Positions 24,173 through 25,253 of a stretch of 25,253 bases of DNA are shown one piece after another (within the stretch, counting starts at the first letter, position 1; every line of letters begins with the position of its first letter). A program made the translations under genes and the position numbers. The stretch covers positions 1 through 25,253 of the forward strand of contig CAJTWL010000028.1 of the NCBI GenBank assembly GCA_910579845.1, written 5' to 3'. Source of the stretch: an uncultured Muribaculaceae bacterium. GTDB lineage: Bacteria; Bacteroidota; Bacteroidia; Bacteroidales; Muribaculaceae. The notes below the pieces were generated by a model. That model searched no databases. It worked only from the letters and a program-made list of their open reading frames with translations, and was not told the origin of the DNA.

Positions 24173-24181
24173 GGGGGGGGG
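24173..24181. repeat. Run of nine G (C on the coding strand)
   Basis: Homopolymer of nine G in the gap between the two beta-barrel genes, about 130 nt before the ATG at 24018 on the coding strand and 23 nt after the stop of the upstream gene. It stands out in otherwise AT-rich sequence and is the kind of tract that changes length by slippage. Confidence 0.7.
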
Positions 24182-24203
24182 TAAATCCCTAATAACCAAT
24201 TAT

Positions 24204-25103
24204 TTAAAAATCAAAAGCTACGCTTATTGCAACTCCATTGAGGATTTCGCGGCTCGTAGACCAGCGCTCAACCGGGTTGCGGTGGCTGTAGTCGTACCAA
24301 TATTCCGCAACTTCTGCCGACTGAAGATGATAGCCAATACCGAATCCGAGACCGAATTTCTTGTGTCCGAAATAGAAATGGCATCCGATTTCAGGCGCGA
24401 AAAACACTCCGCAAAGGTCTACTGTATTATATCCAAGCTTGATATCCAGATAAGGTGAAAAATTCTTCCGGAAAACATTATGCAGCTCTCCTCTGAAATT
24501 GGCGAAGATCGGAATGCTCGTGTAGTTTGTAGTGTCATCCCAAATATCACCGTCATCATACTCCCACCAACCTGTTATTCCGATTCCTGCACCTACAAAA
24601 ATTTCCGGTGTAACCTGCACACCGTGTGAGGTAAATAGCATTACTCGACCGAAGTCATAGTCACCGACTCCAATGACCCCTGAAAAGCCTACAAAACCTC
24701 GATAGCGCGGAGCTCTCTCCCATCCATAGGGTTCATAGTCATTATTATCGCGACAGTTCTGCCGGTCATCACGTCCATATGTATATCTATAATTGCGTGG
24801 TTGTCCGCATCCGTTGTCGTAATTATAGTCGTAACGGCGGTCGGTGTAAGTGCCGGATCCTTTTCTTTTGAAAGATTCCTCCTTTGTGATTTTCTGTACT
24901 TCCGACATCTGGTAGACGAATATGTTGCCATCGGAGGTCTGTATCTTTACCGACTTTTCAGGCACCATTTCCAGAATCACGCCCCGGATTACGCTCCCAT
25001 TTTTGAGGTAGACGACTTCCTGCAGTTCCACGGCGCTTGCACCTAAAGCCGCGGTCATGACCATACAGAGGATTGTGAAGATTTTCAGGATGGCTTGTTT
25101 CAT
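24204..25103 (-). CDS. Outer-membrane beta-barrel with N-terminal LSm-like small domain
   Basis: 299 aa from the ATG at 25103, which begins a signal peptide (MKQAILKIFTILCMVMTAA...GASA); the frame is open 30 codons further but that part contains the promoter and lacks a signal. After the peptide comes a short domain (about 26-75) with LKNGSVIRGVILEM, KIQTSDGNIFVYQMSEV and KITKEE, seen in front of many Bacteroidales envelope proteins. A polar, Tyr/Arg/Asn-rich linker follows (about 85-125). The rest is a beta-barrel ending in VAFDF, paralogous to the next gene. Likely an outer-membrane protein; specific role unknown. Confidence 0.82.
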   Translation of the reverse strand: MKQAILKIFTILCMVMTAALGASAVELQEVVYLKNGSVIRGVILEMVPEKSVKIQTSDGNIFVYQMSEVQKITKEESFKRKGSGTYTDRRYDYNYDNGCGQPRNYRYTYGRDDRQNCRDNNDYEPYGWERAPRYRGFVGFSGVIGVGDYDFGRVMLFTSHGVQVTPEIFVGAGIGITGWWEYDDGDIWDDTTNYTSIPIFANFRGELHNVFRKNFSPYLDIKLGYNTVDLCGVFFAPEIGCHFYFGHKKFGLGFGIGYHLQSAEVAEYWYDYSHRNPVERWSTSREILNGVAISVAFDF

Positions 25104-25150
25104 AATGTACCGTTTTAACATATTTATATATCCGATAGACCTTTCATTTA

Positions 25151-25158
25151 CAAAATTA
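25151..25158 (-). promoter_or_regulatory. Candidate -7 promoter element for the 24204-25103 barrel gene
   Basis: Minus strand reads TAATTTTG, exact to TAnnTTTG and identical to the element before the next gene, 47 nt before the ATG. A TTTG lies 13 nt upstream, shorter than the usual 19-20 nt spacing, so the -33 box is unconvincing. The remaining 95 nt to the window edge are AT-rich with no gene seen. Confidence 0.5.
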
Positions 25159-25253
25159 TAAATTTTGCCGACAAAAAACACATAAATTAACAATTTATTT
25201 ATTACCTTAAATTCGCAGCTTAATTACTTGTTATAAATGCAAGTCCTTGACAA

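Noticed and set aside
25104..25193. 30-residue N-terminal extension of the right-most barrel protein
   Set aside because: It covers the -7 promoter element and comes before a proper signal peptide.
1..25253. tRNA, rRNA, CRISPR, insertion sequences, prophage or integration sites
   Set aside because: None seen: no spaced repeat arrays, no transposase or integrase-like products, and gene packing leaves almost no room for RNA genes.

Overview
The window looks like a chromosomal segment from a gut-type Bacteroidales bacterium (Bacteroidota). The evidence is the gene families, the near absence of Shine-Dalgarno sites, two -7 elements of the Bacteroidota form TAnnTTTG, and outer-membrane/secreted proteins typical of that order. 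Genus cannot be read from the sequence. I see no tRNA, rRNA, CRISPR array, insertion sequence or phage gene.

Layout. Left edge, plus strand: a Kup potassium transporter (about 239-2236) and a secreted serine esterase (2342-3169). Everything else, 3204 to 25103, is on the minus strand. Reading 5'->3' on that strand from the right edge there is first an envelope block: two paralogous outer-membrane beta-barrels (24204-25103, 23458-24018) and two paralogous small secreted proteins (22891-23454, 22285-22842). Then follows a tightly packed biosynthetic block of 20 genes (22272 down to 3204) with gaps of 0-40 nt and many stop/start overlaps, several of the ATGA type.

The biosynthetic block is a type II polyketide/fatty-acid-like pathway of the aryl polyene/flexirubin class. 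In order it holds: an O-methyltransferase-like protein, an ACP, an LpxL-like acyltransferase, a hotdog dehydratase, a thioesterase, an intact ketosynthase with a half-length KS-like partner, a second ACP, a second intact ketosynthase with a cysteine-less KS (chain-length-factor type), a 4-TM DMT/ArnE-like protein, a LolA-like carrier, a second periplasmic protein, a second hotdog dehydratase, a glycosyltransferase-acyltransferase fusion, a CrtI-like FAD oxidoreductase, an esterase, an AMP-forming acyl/aryl ligase, an MMPL/RND exporter, and a feruloyl-esterase-like protein with an N-terminal E-set domain.

Proposed logic (inference): the AMP ligase activates an aromatic acid starter. The KS pairs, ACPs and paired dehydratases build a conjugated polyene. 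The methyltransferase decorates the aryl head, the acyltransferase/glycosyltransferase proteins attach the chain to a lipid, and MMPL, LolA and the DMT protein move the product to the envelope. The window contains no ketoreductase, no aromatic-amino-acid ammonia lyase, no dialkylresorcinol (DarA/DarB) genes and no phosphopantetheinyl transferase, so those functions must come from elsewhere.

The features most worth a second look are: complementary loss of catalytic residues in the two dehydratases; each intact KS paired with a degenerate KS, one of them only half length; a matching Rossmann-like domain on the C-termini of both the MMPL exporter and the glycosyltransferase-acyltransferase; secreted feruloyl-esterase-like hydrolases translationally coupled to the ligase and exporter; and a cluster of five GTTCAA hexamers around the promoter of one beta-barrel gene.
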